A stretch of 64,000 nucleotides of DNA from Cohnella herbarum. Its GTDB lineage: Bacteria; Bacillota; Bacilli; Paenibacillales; Paenibacillaceae. The stretch lies in the NCBI RefSeq assembly GCF_012849095.1, contig NZ_CP051680.1:5376001-5440000 (forward strand), given 5' to 3'. Below are positions 63,838-64,000 of this stretch, one piece after another. The notes beneath the pieces were generated by a model. That model did not search any database and was not told where the DNA came from. It saw nothing but the letters and a program-made list of their open reading frames with translations. The position numbers were made by a program, and so were the translations under genes. Positions within the stretch are counted from its first letter, which is position 1. Every line of letters begins with the position of its first letter.

Positions 63838-64000
63838 ATGGGTCAGGGTGTATGGGCGATCTCTTATTGGGAATTAGCGCTTAGGATCGTACTGTCCGTT
63901 GCGGCAGGGGGGCTTGTGGGGCTTGAAAGGGAATGGAGCAACCGAGCGGCGGGTTTCAGAACCCATATCCTGGTTTGCGTGGGCGCCACTTCTATTATGC
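63838..64000 (+). CDS. MgtC/SapB family membrane protein (partial, 5' end)
   Basis: The first 54 residues of a gene cut by the window edge. LRIVLSVAAGGLVGLEREWS and AAGFRTHILVCVGATSIM are typical of MgtC/SapB proteins, whose first helices have this Arg-rich turn. GGAGGTGGATGACA precedes the ATG. Function in this group is Mg2+- or acid-related membrane physiology; nothing more can be said from the fragment. Confidence 0.88.
   Translation, partial: MGQGVWAISYWELALRIVLSVAAGGLVGLEREWSNRAAGFRTHILVCVGATSIM

Overview
The window is the replication-origin region of a spore-forming Gram-positive bacterium of the Paenibacillaceae (Cohnella/Paenibacillus type). The evidence is the order rsmG-mnmG-mnmE-jag-yidC-rnpA-rpmH-oriC-dnaA-dnaN-yaaA-recF-remB-gyrB-gyrA, with noc/parA/parB and sporulation genes (yyaC, YheC/YheD type), an SLH surface protein and an rpsF-ssb-rpsR operon. 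The origin lies at about 52.3-54.2 kb. Nearly all genes to its left are on the minus strand and those to its right on the plus strand, so most are co-oriented with replication.

Region by region. 1-5.7 kb: the tail of a membrane protein, then a MalT-like LuxR regulator followed by a large FG-GAP/Calx-beta/FN3/SLH surface protein. 6-8.1 kb: a metallophosphoesterase and an LrgA/LrgB pair. 8.4-10.2 kb: an array of eight 25-nt hairpins interrupted by a complete IS256-family element with an 8-bp target duplication. 10.3-20.8 kb: a nine-gene minus-strand operon for nucleoside uptake and breakdown (LacI regulator, ribokinase, BMP lipoprotein, ABC ATPase, two permeases, two nucleoside hydrolases, an ADP-ribosylglycohydrolase-family protein), with a promoter bracketed by operators and a strong terminator. 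20.9-22.5 kb: rpsR, ssb, rpsF and a YjzC-like protein.

23.1-37.9 kb: a nitrogen-scavenging block on the minus strand. It holds biuret hydrolase, allophanate hydrolase, a large hybrid sensor kinase, a second BMP-type ABC transporter, formamidase, a cupin, a second isochorismatase-fold hydrolase and a PucR regulator. Together these could import a small amide or ureide and release ammonia; a triuret-biuret-allophanate route is a testable reading.

38.1-38.65 kb: tRNA-Ser(CGA) followed downstream by 191-bp tandem repeats, each carrying the 3' end of the tRNA and its terminator. 38.7-45.6 kb: small conserved genes, a Se/S-carrier-like protein, YyaC, a cysteine-desulfurase-like enzyme, ParB, ParA and Noc, with three parS sites. 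45.6-64 kb: the conserved origin genes, ending in an HD-GYP protein and a partial MgtC-family gene.

Starts were moved from the longest open frame where a ribosome binding site clearly favoured an internal codon. All names rest on reading the sequence; no database search was possible.
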